Origin: Carnegiea gigantea
Taxonomy: Eukaryota > Streptophyta > Magnoliopsida > Caryophyllales > Cactaceae
NCBI GenBank assembly: GCA_029747015.1
Contig: JAKOGI010000025.1
Location: 1,851,001 to 1,915,000 of the forward strand
Length of the DNA stretch: 64,000 nt
Direction of reading: 5' to 3'
Below the pieces are notes generated by a model. It was given only the letters and a program-made list of their open reading frames with translations, ran no database searches and had not been told where the DNA came from. The position numbers and the translations under genes are program-made. The first letter of the stretch is position 1, and each line of letters opens with the position of its first letter. Positions 48,869 to 62,639 of this stretch are shown piece after piece.

Positions 48869-49715
48869 TTACTCTCTAGTCTGAAATGAAGGATTAATTC
48901 TCCATACACACCTGACATGTGTGTTTGAACACTCGACATTGTGCCAACTGACCTCTGTATGTTTATTATGCTCGTGGAAGACAGGGTTGGTTGCTATATA
49001 AAGTGTTGCCTTATTATAATCAATGAATAGTTCAGCAGGAGATGAATGTTGAATGCCAGGATCCCTAAGCAAAGTGAGCAACCGAGTTATCTAACAACTT
49101 CTGACAACCACGGCTCGATCCTTAGCTTCAGCTGATGCACAAGAAACGATTTTGCTTTTCTGGCTTCCGCTAAATAGGAAATTTGTCCAGCTGAATCGAA
49201 AACCAGTAGTTGACTTTCTGAGCATTGGACAGCTGACCCAGTCTGAATCAAAGTAGGCAAAAAGACGTGGAGATGAGTATTTAGGCGTGAGAGTTACTTG
49301 CCTTAGAGCTCGGTTTAGATATCTAAGATTTCTCAAAGCAATTGACATATGTTGTTGCTTGGGACTCCCCATAAGTTGGCTGAGGATCTGAACAGGGTAT
49401 GTGTTATGTTAGGTCTGGTTATGATAAGGTACATGACTTCGTCAATCAACCTTCTAGCTAATTATGTTTCTCAAGGGGATGACCGTCATATATAATTTTA
49501 ACATTATGATCCACAGGCAATAATGATGATCTAGCATTAACTAACCCAGATTCTTGAGGAGGATCAAGGATGTATTCCTTCTGAGACAGGAATATGCCTT
49601 GCTGTGACCTTAAAACTTCAAGCCCCCAAAAAGTACTTGTCAAGGAAGTGCTCTGGAGATCAGACAACTTTAAGCACAATTTGGTTTGAGCTGCGTAAAC
49701 TTGGATAACGGCCAA
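48869..49715 (-). mobile_element. Ty1/copia retrotransposon relic, end of reverse transcriptase and RNase H
   Basis: Three minus-strand frames, read from right to left, follow the order of a copia polyprotein C-terminus. At 49715-49458 the words FWGLEVLRSQQGIFLSQKEY match the end of the reverse transcriptase. At 49372-49091 there are LRNLRYLNRAL, AYFDSDW and STTGF of the RNase H region. At 49081-48869 there are the FIDYNKATLYIATNPVFHE and KHTEVSWH motifs. The frames are interrupted by stops and shifts, no LTR or upstream gag, protease or integrase was found, and the element is long dead. Confidence 0.88.
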
Positions 49716-52318
49716 ATTGAATTGGCTCAGTTTTCTGTTTGGGTTGTTATTGCATACATCTTAGGCATCAATTCGCATTCTTATACTTTGCAGTTGATCT
49801 AGACAACAAGCAAATAATCAAAGTTACTGTATTACAAAAAGTCTATGGTCCTCCATTGTCTTGGTTTATGTCCAGATAAACTTGGCTTCGTGCCTACCGG
49901 GCTTGGCAAAAGCAGGGTTGTGAACGATTGACCCAAAATACATGAAAAGTTTGAGAATATCACAATCAGTTTGGTTGATCAACCACACAAACCAATTTGG
50001 TTTGGTTAACTGTGTAATGCTCAATACGATGTGTCTTCACCTTTTGTTACCATCTCACACCTTTCAAGATCTGTCCATAATGCAGCAACATCTAAGCCAT
50101 ATCTGCCATGACACAGACAACAATGCGTTTAAGAGCTTTGCTTATGATTAACAGTGCACCTTGCAACAAGTTGTCAAGGGTAGGCTTGGGTAAGGCTAGG
50201 GACAGATTGGATTAGAACAAGTCAAATATGTGCTAAATTAAGTTCATGTCTGGTCATTCGGGGTTAATGCAGAAGGACTATACATACGAAAAAGAGGAGT
50301 GTCTAGAGTTATGCATGTTTGCGATAACTTTGTCATACTGGGTCACACTACATAACAATCAGAGAGTTTTATGGATTGTCAAGAACGGAACAAAAGTAAA
50401 GCCGAAAAAAAGGGGACCACAAATCATCTAACCGGTGTATTACTGACAATAGGGCCTAGATCGATAGCGGCCTTCTGCAAATAGGTCTAAAATCTTCATG
50501 TATGGGCACTGCTTCATAAACATATCCGAAAACTCAATAGCAATAGTGCAATACTTTCCTGACAATGGTTTGCAAAAAACAGTTTTTACACAAGATATCA
50601 ACAGATGCAGATGTTATTGAGCAATTAAATATCATCTCCAATCCAATGGTTGCTGCCAGGAAATGCTATGGACCTTGCCACAACACTAAACCTAGATGTG
50701 GCCAGCTCGTGAAATATGGCTGTATCCATGTTCTCCACTTGATACCGTGCATGCTTGGCTGTCCCAGTTTTAGTTGTAGCAGGTCTTGTCTATGATGCTT
50801 TCTGCAGCCCATTAGGTTCAGTATATTGTTCCATGAACTGTCAATTTTAGAGATCTGTGTTTGGATAATTGATTGTTGTAGGCCTTTTCTGCTTTCTTTG
50901 TTATGAAGATGATACTCTTTTAGTTGAAGGGTTCTATATATGTCTCGTAGCTTTTGCAATAATTGGATAACCTGATCTTGGGCAACTCAACTCTGACTAA
51001 CCTAGGTCTTAAAATGGACAATCGTATTTGAACCATATTATGAATGATCAACTGAAAATAATTTGGCCAGAAAATTTCCTAATCCTGTCAAGTTTTAATG
51101 GACCAACCATGATCTTGATCATATCATATTCGGTTCCCTTCTTCAGCCTGCTTTTCGGTTCTTAGCAACTCTCTTATTAACAATATATTGTCGCTAAAGC
51201 TAGTCAGCCATGTTCATCTCAACTAGAAATGTCCAACGTAACCCATTATCTGATTTTCTTCCAAAAGTGAACTAGGAGTCTTTGGATATCTCATTGTATT
51301 CTCAAAATCTGAACTTATCATCTCACTTAGATTAGAATGGCATGAAATTTATGCAAATCTAAGGAAAGGTGACGAGGTTCAGATACCTAATAATGTAACA
51401 CAAACCTAAGGAAAAAGCTAGTTTCGAGACATCCGAGTTAGGGTGTGACCTTTAAAGAAAGCTATAAAAGCGCATATAATATCATAGGAAAGGGGGACTG
51501 AACCTAGAGTACAATGTATTTTCAAGGCCTTGATTTTAAACAGTAAATTATGACCTCATGAAATTACATTTTCAAGTTGATGCATCTTTCATTTTGATTA
51601 CCCTCTTTTGGATATTTTGTTATAAACAAGCCCAACTATGAATAAGTTAGTTTTAAACCAAATCATGAGTAAATTCTTGCTTGAGGTCACTTTGTTTAGT
51701 TGTTGTTAGGACTGTACTGCTCTTGGGCTGCTCTTTGTACAATCAGAATCGCCACCATTGTTACATTGCCCTGTTATCGCATGCTATAAGCACGAAATGT
51801 ATACTTGTAGGTACAACCTATGTGCCTGGAAAAGGAAGTGATCCTATCATATACAGGCCAGACTCGACAAAAGTCATTATGCCTGAAGATGGCCCAAGGG
51901 AAATAGTACATTATGCAGGCCATTGATTAATTTCTAAAATTAATCACCATTTTATGTATCTTCGACGACAGACATTGCCTTGGAGAGTTACATGTTGCGA
52001 ATAATTGTTTCCATGGGGAGCAGAAAGTAAAAGAATGTGATTGAAGGCATGCTTGATTCTTTTTGTAATCTTACAAGGACCTCCCAAGTAGATTATGCCC
52101 GTTGTAATTTCTTTGAGAGCGACTTAGCATTATTCTTGGTGCTTTACTTTCGAGAGTAAATTAGCATCAGCTTCTTTGTTTAACAACAACTACATGTGAG
52201 TCCACTATAAATTATGCATGTCAAGAAATCAGAAAGCTGGATACGTACATATACAAATTATTGCAAACATTCAACTCTGTTTGTGTTCTGTCCTTCGATA
52301 GTTGAGCTGTAAGTATCT
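49716..52318. other. intergenic DNA between copia relic and NLR pseudogene
   Basis: No supported gene occurs here. A stretch at 50885-50965 resembles the 3' flank of the cyclophilin gene. Frames at 50565-50795 and 51681-51926 are short and unrecognised. The last 300 bases may hold the old promoter of the CC-NB-LRR gene. Confidence 0.45.
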
Positions 52319-55300
52319 ATGGAGGCCATAGCTTCAGACCTTGCGAAAGATTCAGTTGAGTCCCCTCTAAAGTCTACCATGACCAGCATTGGCAAAGAGA
52401 TAGCCCTTGCCTGGGGATTCAAGGACGAGCTCAAGGACCTCCAGAGGAAGTTAACAGGGCTTAACTACCTCTTATCCGGGGCTGAATCCAAGAATCCACT
52501 GTTGAGAGACTGGGTAAGGAAGGTAGCGGAAGTGGCATACCGAGCTGAGGACGTGGTGGATGAGTATGGCTATGAAGTGCTCCAGCGCAAGCTCGCTCTG
52601 AGAGACATGGCCAGCATGCAGCCTGCTCCGCTTCAAGACCAGGGTTCGATTCTTCTGCTTCTCTCGATCATCTAATCCGGTGTTGCTGCGCTTTAGAATG
52701 GCCCATAAGGTCAAGTCCTCGAAGGAGTTCATTGCTGAGGTCTATGCTGAGGCTAATGATCTCGGCATCAAACCTGTCGAAGTTGCTGCTGCTAGTAGTA
52801 GTAGCACTGATCATCCTACGGAGACAGAGATGGCACTCCAGTTGCACCGAGAACTGGTGGATAACTATGAGGTACTGGTCGGAAGGGACCATATCAAAGC
52901 CCAAATCATCCAACTGTTGCATCAGGCCAGCAACAGCCCTAAACGTCTCACTGTCATGGGGGTCCATGGAATGCCAGGTACATACCGACTAATGAGTAAT
53001 GATAAATGTCCTGTTGCGAGTCCTTCATTTAAATTAATACGTTATGTTATTTAAAATAACCAATTATCAGTCACTAAGATTAATTATCATATGCAACTAA
53101 TATTTCTCCATTATTCCAGTGGACACAAATGAGACCTTAATCGGATCAATTCTATCCACAATTATATATATGGATAAAAAGGTTATTTTACACATGATCA
53201 AATAGTGGAATCACATTATAAATTATAAATGGTATAAAATCATCTTTTTTGCACATACTTTACTGCATTTCTAAAATACACGCATCATATGCCTTCGCGG
53301 ATAGGGTTGATCCGATTAAGATGTTATTTAATACTTTGCCGGCGTAGCCGACACATATTTAAGGTTACCCATTTAGAATTAAGTGTATTCATTGAGAATT
53401 TTGTGATTTTAAACTATTTAATATGTTGCTTTATGATGAGGCAAGACATTTAACGGTGTCTTGCGGTAAGACACATATCATTACTTGAATTGCAATTTAC
53501 TGTATGAAAAGATCATTTTCGGTCAAGACAAGACATTAAGAAGTGCTTACAACAAGACATATATCATTTTGCTTAATTGATATAATTGTCATCACAAGCT
53601 ATTTCTGCCTATTTAAGTTTACCCATTTAGAATTAAGTGTAATCATTTAAAATTTTGTGATTTTAAATTATTTAATATGTTAATTTATGATGAAGCAAGA
53701 TATTTAACGGTATCTTGCCACAAGACACATATCATCACTCCAATTGCAATTATTTAATACGCTAATTTACTTCTGCATATATGCATGCATCAACCCTTTA
53801 AATTTTAAGTTTGAAAATGCAAATGTGCTCTAATCTATTTTATGAAAAAAATTTATATTTTTAGAACTATAACTTAAAATGCTATTATATATGAGGCACC
53901 CTCTACTTAATGAAAATTAATTTTACAAGGTCCATTTCTCAACCTAAACATGACAATATTTAGAACAAAATAACGTAAAAGTTTTAATTAACAAAATTTG
54001 ATGTTAATAATTTATTCCACCCATCGCAAACTCGTTGAGAGGTTGGAAGGTTACCTGCGTAAAATCAGCCATAGGTGTGCCGATACTCGCAGTAACTTTA
54101 TATCGTAGCAGAATTGCTAGCAATATTGCATTGGTTATTTCATATTACGAGTATCCAATACATCGTATATTGACTTTTAAATTTAAACAAATACACACAC
54201 ACATGACAATTTGTTGTTTATTATTGATGTAATAATGCTTTTTTGTATATAATTGAATTTGTGCCTTCTTGTAATTGATGTAATAATTTTTTTTTTCCAG
54301 GTGTTGGGAAGACAAAATTGTGTCGTACTGCGTTTGAAACAACAGAGTTGAAGGGGTACTTCAAAGAGCGAATTTGGATTTGCGTCTCTCATGATTTTGA
54401 TTCCCAACAGTAACTGAAGGGCATGATTGAGCAACTTGGTGAAGCACCCACCATGTCAAATATTGAAGCTATCAAAGGAAAGCTTCAGCTGAGGTTGGAA
54501 GGAAAGAAGTATTTACTTGTACTGGATGATGTTTGGGATACATTTGTAAAAGCATGGGAGCCTTTAAGAAATTGTCTACAAGATATTGGTGAGTTGAAGG
54601 GCAATACAATTCTAGTAACCTCGCGTAATAAGGAAGTATTGGCAAATTTAAAAGCATACAATTCTGATCCTGCACGACCCATGGATGATCCTTACATTCA
54701 CGAATTGCCTAGGTTGCTAGAACCAGATAGTTGGTCCCTATTTGAGCAAAAGGTGGGCAAAGATTTGTTAGATTCTACTTACAAGAGGAATTAGCAAGGA
54801 TGATGCTAAGAAAATGTGGGGGTGTGCCTTTGGCGATCAAAACACTAGCAGGCTTGTTACGATCAAGAAATGGCGTGCATCAATGGAAGGAGTTCGAAGC
54901 AAGTAGTATATGGAAAGAAGATGCCATCACTTTGCCAGCTTCTATCAAGCTAAGCTTCAAGTATTTGCCATCTGTTGCATTGAAAAAATGCTTCGCATAC
55001 TGTGCTATTTTTCAAGAAGATGAGATTATCAAAGAAGACAGATTGATCCAACTTTGGATGGCACAAGGATTTCTTCAACACCCGGATGATGACGTGGAAA
55101 AATTAGGTGAAGATTACTTCCATGCTTTGCTAAACAATTCCCTCTTTCAAGATGCAGAGTTTGATGACTTCGGTCAAGTGATAAGTTGTAAGATGCATGA
55201 TGCTGTCCATGCTTTAGCCCGTATGCTCTCAGGAAATGATGTTACTCAGGAGATGCAACACTTATCATTGTCAAAATCTGGAGATGTGGGTTCGATGTTT

Positions 55301-56824
55301 AAACATGGTGGCAAGTTGCGTACATTTTCGGTATCTTTCATTCCAACTAAGCCTGAGAATTTCACCATGATGAAGGCTATCAACAATTTGCGTGTCTTAA
55401 GCTTGGTAAAAGTTAATCTGTTGGAGTTGCCTGATTCAATATGTGAGGTTAAGCATTTAAGGTACTTAGATATATCAGAAAATGACATCAAAAGTCTTCC
55501 TAACGGGTTTCCTAGACTTTACAATTTGCAAACCTTTAGAGCCAGTAGTAAGGACGGTTTTGGGAAGTTTCCTATGCTTCCAAAAGGATTCAGTAAATTG
55601 GTCAAACTACGACATATGATTGACCCTACTGGCTCGCATCCCATGGGTATACCAGTTGGCTTAGGGATGCTGACCTGTCTTCGAATGCTGCCAACTATAG
55701 ATGCAAGTGCAGGTTGGGGTGGAAGGTTGAGTGAGCTACAATTTTTGTCTAAACTTGAAGGAAAGTTAAGTATGAAAGGTCTTGAAGAAGTGGAAATTGA
55801 AGAAGCCAAGACGGCAAACTTGGGAAAGAAGGAAAACATAAAGGACTTGAGGCTATATTGGCTCGACAATAATTGTAATGCAGAAAACAAAGCAATGGAG
55901 GTAGCAGAAGCTCTAAGGCCACATTCTAATTTGGCTTCTCTTGTTATTTGTGGTTACCATGCTAAGGCACTACCACAATGGGTGACAAAGATGATGGGAT
56001 ATGATGGCTTCCCTTTTAACATCCTTGTGTACCTCAAGATTCATATGTCCAATGGTTTGGAGCACCTGAAAATATCATTGAAGAATTTAGTTGCCCTAAA
56101 GGAACTTCATATTGCAAGTTGCTACACTGTGATAACCCCCCCACAGCACCATGAGTGCCTCGTGTCTCTCCAAAAATTGGAAGTGACACGTTGTTTGAAG
56201 ATGGAAAACCTTGTTGCGGATATAACTCCTTTATTAAATCTTCGGAAGACATCACTTAGATACTGTACGAACATGACTTGTTTGCCAATCGGTATTTCGA
56301 ACCTCCCGAGGCTTAAGACTTTGGACCTTGGTCCATTCAGCCCAGAGTTGGATGTGTTCCCTTTTCCAACAGATAACCATGACTATGAGGATCAAAATTT
56401 GAATGGCTGCGGCAAACAATCCAGAACCACAATACCAACGATGATACTTAAAGAAGGAATAATAATCAAGAGAAAGTTTGAATCCCTTGTGAAGCTATGC
56501 TTATGTGGGGAGGACATGGAGAAAGTAAAGAACCTGCCAAACCAAATCCAACATCTCAGTCAACTTAGATCTCTAACTATTATCGACTTTGATGGTTTGG
56601 AATCTCTACCAGAGTGGCTCGGGAACTTGACGTCTTTGCACCACTTGGAACTTTATTCGTTGCCAAACCTCAAGTGGCTGCCTTCAGAAGCTGCAATGGG
56701 TCGTCTCTCTCAATTGACATCATTACATATCAACAATTGCCCCCTATTAATGGAAGCATGTATGAAGGAAACAGGATCAGAATGGTCTAAACTTCAACAC
56801 ATTACGGTCTCGTGCGTATTATAG
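52319..56824 (+). pseudogene. CC-NB-LRR (Rx-type NLR) resistance-gene pseudogene
   Basis: NLRs are intracellular immune receptors. The N-terminal Rx-type coiled coil starts at 52319 (WGFKDELKDLQRKL, then RAEDVVDEY). Near 52640 a one-base shift is needed to continue into VRFFCFSRSSNP and MAHKVK. A 1,323-bp intron (52978-54300, CCAG|GTACAT to ttccag|GTGTTG) splits the P-loop GMPGVGKTKL. After RIWICVSHDFDSQQ an in-frame TAA at about 54412 interrupts the NB-ARC domain. Kinase-2 (LLVLDDVWD) and RNBS-B (NTILVTSR) follow, then another one-base shift near 54780 before CGGVPLAIKTLAG. The remaining frame from 54800 is open for 674 codons with CFAYCAIFQED, KMHDAVHAL and a long LRR region. The LRR half is intact, but three lesions mean no full receptor can be made. 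Confidence 0.93.
53361..53752. repeat. diverged direct repeat inside the NLR intron
   Basis: Two copies of about 140 bp, at 53361-53503 and 53613-53752, share acccatttagaattaagtgt, aattttgtgattttaaa and aagacacatatcat. Between them lies a third partial unit with aagacatatatcatt. The repeated motif tcttgcnncaagac is a small imperfect palindrome. No coding role is apparent. Confidence 0.8.
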
Positions 56825-59155
56825 GCTGGTCGAGTGAGTATAACTTTCTAACCTCCAAAGTTATTTGATGAAGTTTATATACCATTTCTGGAGAGTTGAT
56901 TGGGTTAAGCCCCTTATAAATGGATTGCTTAAACATTCAAGGCCTAGGTTAGCTTCGTGAGTGCTTCCAACTTAAAAATTTGAAGCTATAGAATATCTGC
57001 CATTGTGGTGAATCCTGAAACATCACTATCATATAGCCATTGGTATGAGAATTCCCGCTTCAAATATTTTTTCGTTATAGAGTTGGGCCTTTGATTCCTA
57101 TGTGTATGTATCTCATTCCATATTTTCATGCAGATGACTGGAGGAGAACGAAATCACAAACTTGAAGCGGTTGATTGAAAGGGGGGGGGGGGGAGCCATT
57201 GGATAAGGTAGCACGACACATTGGAAGCTTAAATTCAGGAAAAAGATTTTGGTAAGATTCATTACACGCATTAGTTCTGAGATATTCACGTCCCATATAT
57301 ACTTCAGGATGATCAAATGACTTCCTATAGACCCCATCAAAGAGCCCACTATGTTGTTTGGTTGATTACTCCATGGTCATTCCTTTAAATCATTCATTGG
57401 CTTCATTAAATTAGTAAAGTAATGATTTTGTGTCTTGCATCCATCTCCGGATTATGTCTACAACTAATCATGTGTTCTTACCTTATGTGCCAAAGAAATT
57501 ACAGCTGATTTTTTTTTTTTTTGAAATATGGTCAGGAAATTAAAGTAAAAATGTCGGACTTCTTGAGATAGCCTTGTGAAGCGTTGCAACAAAGTCCACC
57601 AAATGTGAAATGTACAAGTAGATTATGAAGTTCATTTCAACAGTTGACGCTAAGGGCGTGACTATCTTGTTCGAGGTTCTGGCCTGAGGTACACTTATTA
57701 ACACATTCTCTCAATTCAGTGCGATCCATTGCTGTTAAACAAGCTTATGTTACTTAACGCATCTTCATGCAAGTTTTACAGGCTTATAATACCCATTGGA
57801 AGGGTATCTTGTAGATCCATTCATTATGACTGATGTCTGTACTTCCACGAAATATACGGACATGAAGGTTTCGGCTTTGGAAGATAGGCAGCTGAGGGGC
57901 TGAGGTAAATCATATCCTGTGTAAGCTTTTCTGATTTCTTGAATGTTAAAACCCAGGCTACAATTCGTAAGGTAATCTTAGGTTTATATATCAGGGCTAC
58001 CATATACAAGTTATTTTTTCATTTCTTTAAGACATATTCTCTAATTTGCTAGTCCTTCTTTCCGAAAGAGGTGAAAAGTTTTTATAATTCAAATTACGCC
58101 GCATTAAACAAGGCCTTAAGTGACCCAACCGACATTGATTATGCAGAACTCAACATTAAACATAGACATATACAAGCATGTAGCTCTCGTTGAAAATCGG
58201 TAAAGAAATTGTTGTTAGATCATTTTTTCTACAATATTTGAAATTCTAAAATCAACTCCAAACTTTTCAGGGCCAATTTACGGGAATCAATTTTCTCCAA
58301 CCAAATTCCAAGTGGCGACGAGGCAATTGATTATGTAGATTAAGGAGTATGCACTACATGTCATTTATATAAATCTTTTAGGGTATATTTGTTAAATGTT
58401 TTTTTAAGATATATATTCCCTGATGCTTATTATGAGAGGCTGAGAGCGCATACTTGCGGGGGTACTTTGTGCTAATAATGAACCCACGTACCCACCCCAG
58501 TCCCCCAGATGGGTTTGATTTTGATTTGGAATGGCGGAAGCAGAAGATAAGTTAACAACGAGTGCTGGTTTTTCCCAAAAGTACCTTTACTGCAAATCCA
58601 CTCTGAATTTTCCTACTGAGCTTTCCCACTGAGTTTCTCCTTTTTCTTTTTTCATTTTAATTCCACCATTTTTTGCGACATTATTATGAAACAAATCATA
58701 CCTAGACTTGACAAATGAGCTATTCGATTGGATATGGGTCGGGTTAAGTTTGGGTCGGGATCATGTTTCGGGTCAAGTGATATTTTGGGTCGGTTCAAGT
58801 TGGGTCGGGTGAAATTCGATTCTGGTCGACTCCGGGTTAACTAATTTTTGATCCAGTAAACTTGCATGCAAAAAAAAAAAATATCGGAAATTTCAGTTTG
58901 GCAAGTGTTCGGTTCGAGTCAATTCGAATTCTAAGTCCACTTTTAGTTAAACTTATTTTGAATGTCGGTTGAATATAGGTCCAAATTATTCGATATGAGT
59001 TTCGGATCTCGGGCTAGTTTTGTTGGCTCACATCCATCTGTAGTAGGTCTCCAGTCTCACCGTGACATGACACTCCAACTCTCACTCTTTTTCCTTCACT
59101 TGCACTATTCACTGGCTTTGCTTTCTTTTGGGTACCATTTCAGAATTGGTTACCA
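56825..59155. other. intergenic DNA downstream of the NLR pseudogene
   Basis: A run of about 13 G residues lies near 57181. At about 58730-58860 there are at least five copies of tgggtcggg-like words in tandem, related to the repeat at 60145-60720. The last 100 bases are the former leader of the GMPP-alpha-like pseudogene. No intact gene is visible. Confidence 0.5.
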
Positions 59156-60144
59156 ATGGGGAGCACAGATGAGAGAGTAGTTGCTGTGATTATGTTGGGT
59201 GGACCCACAAAAGGTATGCACTTTCTCTCCCAAATCCTTGGTTTGCTTCTATTCTATGCAATTCAATGTGAAGTTAGGTTACCCAGTTCGAGATTCTGAT
59301 TGAATATGTTGAATATTGCATATGGGTGGTCTTCTTTACTCAATTTTGGTAAAAGATGGATTGAAAAACCTGTGCCCAGTTGAAGCTTTTGGTTGAATTT
59401 GATATGTCGATGGTAAGTACTCGATTCAGACCACATTCTCTGAATATACCAAAGCCACTTTTCCCTTCAGCTGGGCAGCCTATGGTTCATCATCCTATTT
59501 CAGCCTGTAAAAGGGTATATTCTTTGACTAATTTAGCACTGATATAATTCATTTGCTGTGTGTTTGGGTATCTGCCTTCATGTTGGATCATATGATTGGT
59601 TGCTCAAACTACTACTTTCTTAAATGGTAGATGCCAAACGTAGCACAGATATACTTAGTTGGTTTCTATGAGGAGCGTGAATTCTATTATGAGGAAATCA
59701 CCAAGGCCTTTGTCCCTGTTTTGACTGGTTTGCAGATCTCTTGGAAGTTTAATCATTGCATATCCTTGATTAGAGCCTCATATATCTCAAATGTTACACA
59801 TTAACAGCTTTTAATTTCTATGAGGTCAGTTAGCCTGGGTTTGATCTATCGCAGGTATAGGATATTGTGGTAAATTCACAACTTGTGTACGTGTGATGCT
59901 TTTGCCTATGGTGTCAACTATGCAAATATATCTTGCTTTGCACCGAAGATTTTTGAGTTCTCCTAATGCTCCTAGGTTCATGCACTTTATTACACCGAAG
60001 GAAAGCGCCTAACTTGCAACTGAAACAGTTTGTCAGTGAATTTTAAGCTTCCGTTTTCTGATCACTATATTAAAACATAATGCAGAATAACATGGGCTCC
60101 ATGTCTGACTGCATTGAACAATAATCTTCATTTTCTCGCCTAAA

Positions 60145-60720
60145 GTTGGGTAATAGGTCGGGTCGGGTTCGCATTGATGTCGAACTTAAACGGATTGAGA
60201 ATCCCTCAATCTGAACCTAACCTGTTTATTAAATGGATTCGAAAATCTTGACCTGTAATTTTTAAATGGGTTGATCCGCTTAACCCGTTTAAGATAAACA
60301 AGTCGAGTTCAGTCAACTAATTACCCATTTATGCATTTAACATTTGCAACTAATCCGCAATTACATATCATTAAAAATGAAGTTTATATATCACATTAAG
60401 CCATTACTGTCTAAAACTCTCCCGATTCATCATAATTCACATTTTCATTTTAAAAAATTTTTGCATTCTTAAATAAAAAGGTAAATGGATAATTGATAAA
60501 TGGGAAAGTGGGTTGACTTGTTTAATCCATTTAACTAAACAGGTTAAATACGTATTTTTTTCGTGTCGAGAATCTTGACTTGAACCTAACCCATTTGATT
60601 AAACGTGTTGAACGTGCCAAGGTATTTAATCAAATGGGTTGAAACTTTGTACCCAAACTGACTTAAACTTCGCGTCGGTTTTGGGTCGGTAATCGTGTTA
60701 GGTCAGCTTTACTCAGCTCT
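60145..60720. repeat. GGGTCGG/AACCCGTTTAA-rich repeat inside the pseudogene
   Basis: The left edge has aggtcgggtcgggttcgc and the right edge gtcggttttgggtcggtaat. Between them words such as taacccgtttaa and aaacaggttaaat recur in both orientations. Similar GGGTCGG words occur at 58730-58860. It sits where exons of the catalytic core would be expected, so it may mark an insertion that accompanied the loss of those exons. I cannot assign a transposon superfamily. Confidence 0.55.
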
Positions 60721-62639
60721 ATTCTTACCTAAAGCAGATGGCATTACTAGATGCAGGTCTACTATTGCTAAATGCCAACAGATATTTAAGACATTCAAGT
60801 TGATTATTTTTATGAGGATATTGGCGAAAGATGTTGTGTTGACTAATGCTTTATAGGATTTGCTGTGTACATCCTATATTCCCTGCAGCCGACTTGAGAA
60901 GTGTATCCAGCTTTGAAGCTCTTCAATCTGCAGCAAAGTATTATTCTTCACTTATTCACTTTGTTTTTTGGTTTCAATAGAGTGTTGTTTCAATATGTTG
61001 TGGTGACTAATGTTTTTTTATTTCAATAGTTTTGTTGTTTAGTGCATTGCAATTTTGGGTATACTGAATGTACTTAGTGGACCTGAATCTTTGACAGACG
61101 TATGGAATTACCTTATCTAGCAATTTCTGGTGGCAAGTAAATATTCATCTAAACAGAGTCCATGGGGGTTGCATGCTGTTAGAACAGCTACTTGTCCCAG
61201 TAGAGCTCTACTCTAATCTATAGTAGACCGTTAGTCACCTGCTGATCACAGAAAAACTGAATGTGACAAAAATGTTACAATATGTGATCCACTGGAAGCC
61301 ATTTTGTAGTCTTGTTGGAGCTATCTTATATTTCCTTTACTCCAAAAGGAACGTCAATTGCCTAAAAATATGAACTGCTTTAAAATCTTATAGGCATATA
61401 ATTATATCACTCTCTGATAGTACCCAAAGACCTTTCCTTATTTACCCAATCTATATATGTTGCCAGCATGATTGAGGGCCTCTTGCTGGGAATTTGTGCA
61501 TTATCTTGAACTTGGACTTAAGGGGAGTATTCAGTTTTTGACATGCTCAGATTTCATGAGAGTAGACCAAGATATTCTAACGCCTCTTGCTGGGAAGAAG
61601 CAATTGTATGTTTATGAGACCATGGAATTCTGGGAGCAGATCAAGACTCGAGGGTAAGTCAGTTCCAATTAATTTATGCCTGATTGCTATATATCTTACC
61701 GCCGCCAAGTCGGCTTCAAATAATCCATGCCTAATGGCTGTGTATCTCACTGCTGCTTTCGCTCATTCATATGTTCCAGAATGTCTCTGAAATGTTCTGG
61801 TCTCTATCTCAACCAATTTCGAGTCACTTCACCTCATCTTTTGGCAAGTGGTGATGGCTATAACTGGCGATGTCTATATCCATCCATCAGCTAAGATACA
61901 CCCCACAGCTAATGTATGTACTGCATACTGCTTATGGACAATACCTTTCTGTTTACCTTTTTTTTTTTTTTTGAGATTTGGAAAAAAAAAAAATATTTCA
62001 AAAAGACCATGCAGCATCTACACTGGAAATGGTGGGTCAAACATGAAACTAGAGTACCATAAATAAATTGTCCCCTAAAAGTGCTTAACTAATAGCATCC
62101 TGAGGCGCTGGTCTATGATCATGTAACAGAGAGTTCGCTTTTAATATTGGATGGTTCATGTCTAAAGTTGCTTCTCGGGGGCGATGACAGATTGGTCCAA
62201 ATGTGTCTGTTTCTGCGAATGCTCGTGTTGAGCTGGTGCAAGGCTTATCAATTGTATTATTCTCAATGATGTTGAAATCCAGGTGATTAAACCGGGTGAA
62301 ACTTATCAAATTGAGCATACAATGATGCACAGTAACTGACGTACGACATTGCACTTTACAGGAAAATGCAGTTGTTATCCATCCAATTGTTGGATGGAAA
62401 TCATCAGTTTGGAAATGGTCCCGTGTCCAGGTGAGTCCTAATCTTCCTCAGTGAATGACAAATTGGTATTGAGCGATGGATGCGCTACTTTACCGTGTTC
62501 TAGGCCATGGTCTTGACTCTTGAAGATGTATAATAGCATTATTTATTTCGTCTTTTCGGGATTTTTCTGATCCGAAATCTTCTGTATCTTCATGAAAAGA
62601 GGGAGAGAACTTTCTGTAGATTTCAGAAAACTTTTATGA

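Noticed and set aside
51681..51926. 81-codon plus-strand frame upstream of the NLR pseudogene
   Set aside because: There is no recognisable domain and no supporting splice or promoter context.
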